Made by a program: the position numbers and the translations under genes
The notes under the pieces: model-generated
Seen by the model: the letters and a program-made list of their open reading frames with translations, nothing else
The model's database searches: none
Told to the model about the DNA's origin: nothing
In this document: piece by piece, positions 38,718-39,066 of the stretch
Layout of the letters: every line of letters starts with the position of its first letter
Numbering within the stretch: position 1 is the first letter of the stretch
Source: Firmicutes bacterium UBA4881
GTDB taxonomy: Bacteria > Bacillota > DTU065
NCBI GenBank assembly: GCA_002399235.1
Contig: DHDH01000001.1
Span: forward strand, 221,392-260,457
Length of the DNA stretch: 39,066 nucleotides
Direction of reading: 5' to 3'

Positions 38718-39066
38718 GTGAAACACAGATTTTTGATTGTTTTATGTTTGCTTTTGCTACCTTTTAATGTATTAGCGATCTCTCAGAATTGGCTAGAAAG
38801 TCTGTCTGAGTATGCAGAAGCGCAAGTAGATGATGTTAGTCTTTATTATCATATTAAAAAACCTCAAGTTTATTGGGATTTGGCGAATTCTCTTGAGAAG
38901 AAAATTTATTTGAATAGTCTCGGTGATAATTTGTTTTATCTTGAGAATGATCCTGATAAATTAGTTATACTAATAGATAATATTATTGAAAAGACAGCTG
39001 CAAAATTAGGACTTGTGGTTCCTGAAACAAATATATTTCTTTACCCAGATCAAAAGGAACTTTACA
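38718..39066 (+). CDS. Exported protein of unknown function (3' end outside the window)
   Basis: GTG 38718 with GGGAGG 8 bases upstream opens a frame that runs to the window edge, 116 residues. The start is a signal peptide (KHRFLIVLCLLLLPFNVLA, cleavage after VLA). The following part is acidic and contains aromatic residues (YYHIKKPQVYWDLANSLEKK, LGLVVPETNIFLYPDQ). No family was recognised. The gene is outside the permease unit, since a terminator lies between. Confidence 0.7.
   Translation, partial: MKHRFLIVLCLLLLPFNVLAISQNWLESLSEYAEAQVDDVSLYYHIKKPQVYWDLANSLEKKIYLNSLGDNLFYLENDPDKLVILIDNIIEKTAAKLGLVVPETNIFLYPDQKELY

Overview
The window looks like a chromosome segment of a low-GC, diderm (two-membrane) Firmicute, most like the Halanaerobiia/Limnochordia/Negativicutes type. 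The reasons are a complete-looking lipid A and LPS-export gene set with LpxI rather than LpxH, SLH-domain outer-membrane tethers and OmpM-like porins, an SLBB export protein, frequent TTG/GTG starts with strong AGGAGG ribosome-binding sites, and an A+T-rich base composition. The exact taxon cannot be fixed from the sequence alone. Nearly all genes lie on the + strand. No tRNA, rRNA, CRISPR array, prophage or insertion sequence was recognised.

Layout. (1) 1-256 is the 3' end of an outer-membrane beta-barrel gene, followed by a terminator. (2) 350-5046 encodes LPS transport: an LptF/LptG-type permease, an LptD-like barrel, an LptC-like lipoprotein and an LptA-like periplasmic protein. (3) 5279-6658 is a class III aminotransferase with its own terminator. 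(4) 6784-20654 is a tightly packed, often overlapping run of 13 genes: an unusual ABC permease and its ATPase, lpxC, fabZ, lpxA, lpxI, lpxB, an LpxB-like glycosyltransferase, msbA, a second LpxB-like protein, lptB, an LptG/LptF permease and a DUF3084 protein. (5) 20711-26863 encodes envelope proteins: a small secreted SLH-like protein, an Omp-alpha-like SLH/coiled-coil tether, a YqgF/RuvC-like nuclease-fold protein, an OmpM-like porin, a repeat protein and a six-SLBB exporter. (6) 27287-34191 is a full F-type ATP synthase operon, atpZ-I-B-E-F-H-A-G-D-C, with a c-subunit that carries the sodium-binding signature. (7) 34361-36901 (minus strand) is a secreted GH84 beta-N-acetylglucosaminidase. 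(8) 37207-38592 is an NCS2 purine permease behind a structured leader. (9) 38718 to the end is the start of a secreted protein of unknown function.

How the genes fit together. LpxA, LpxC, LpxI and LpxB make the lipid A disaccharide from UDP-GlcNAc, and FabZ supplies hydroxyacyl-ACP supply/competition. MsbA flips the lipid, LptB with the two LptF/G permeases extracts it, LptC and LptA form the bridge, and LptD inserts it in the outer membrane. The SLH tether, porin and SLBB exporter are other parts of the same envelope. LpxD, LpxK, KdtA and LptE are not seen in the window.

The most novel-looking items are the ABC permease whose membrane domain stops right after its EAA loop, the three LpxB-fold proteins in one lipid A operon, and the small SLH-like secreted protein. 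The competing hairpins before the purine permease and the 105-bp inverted-repeat element before the tether gene are also worth checking.
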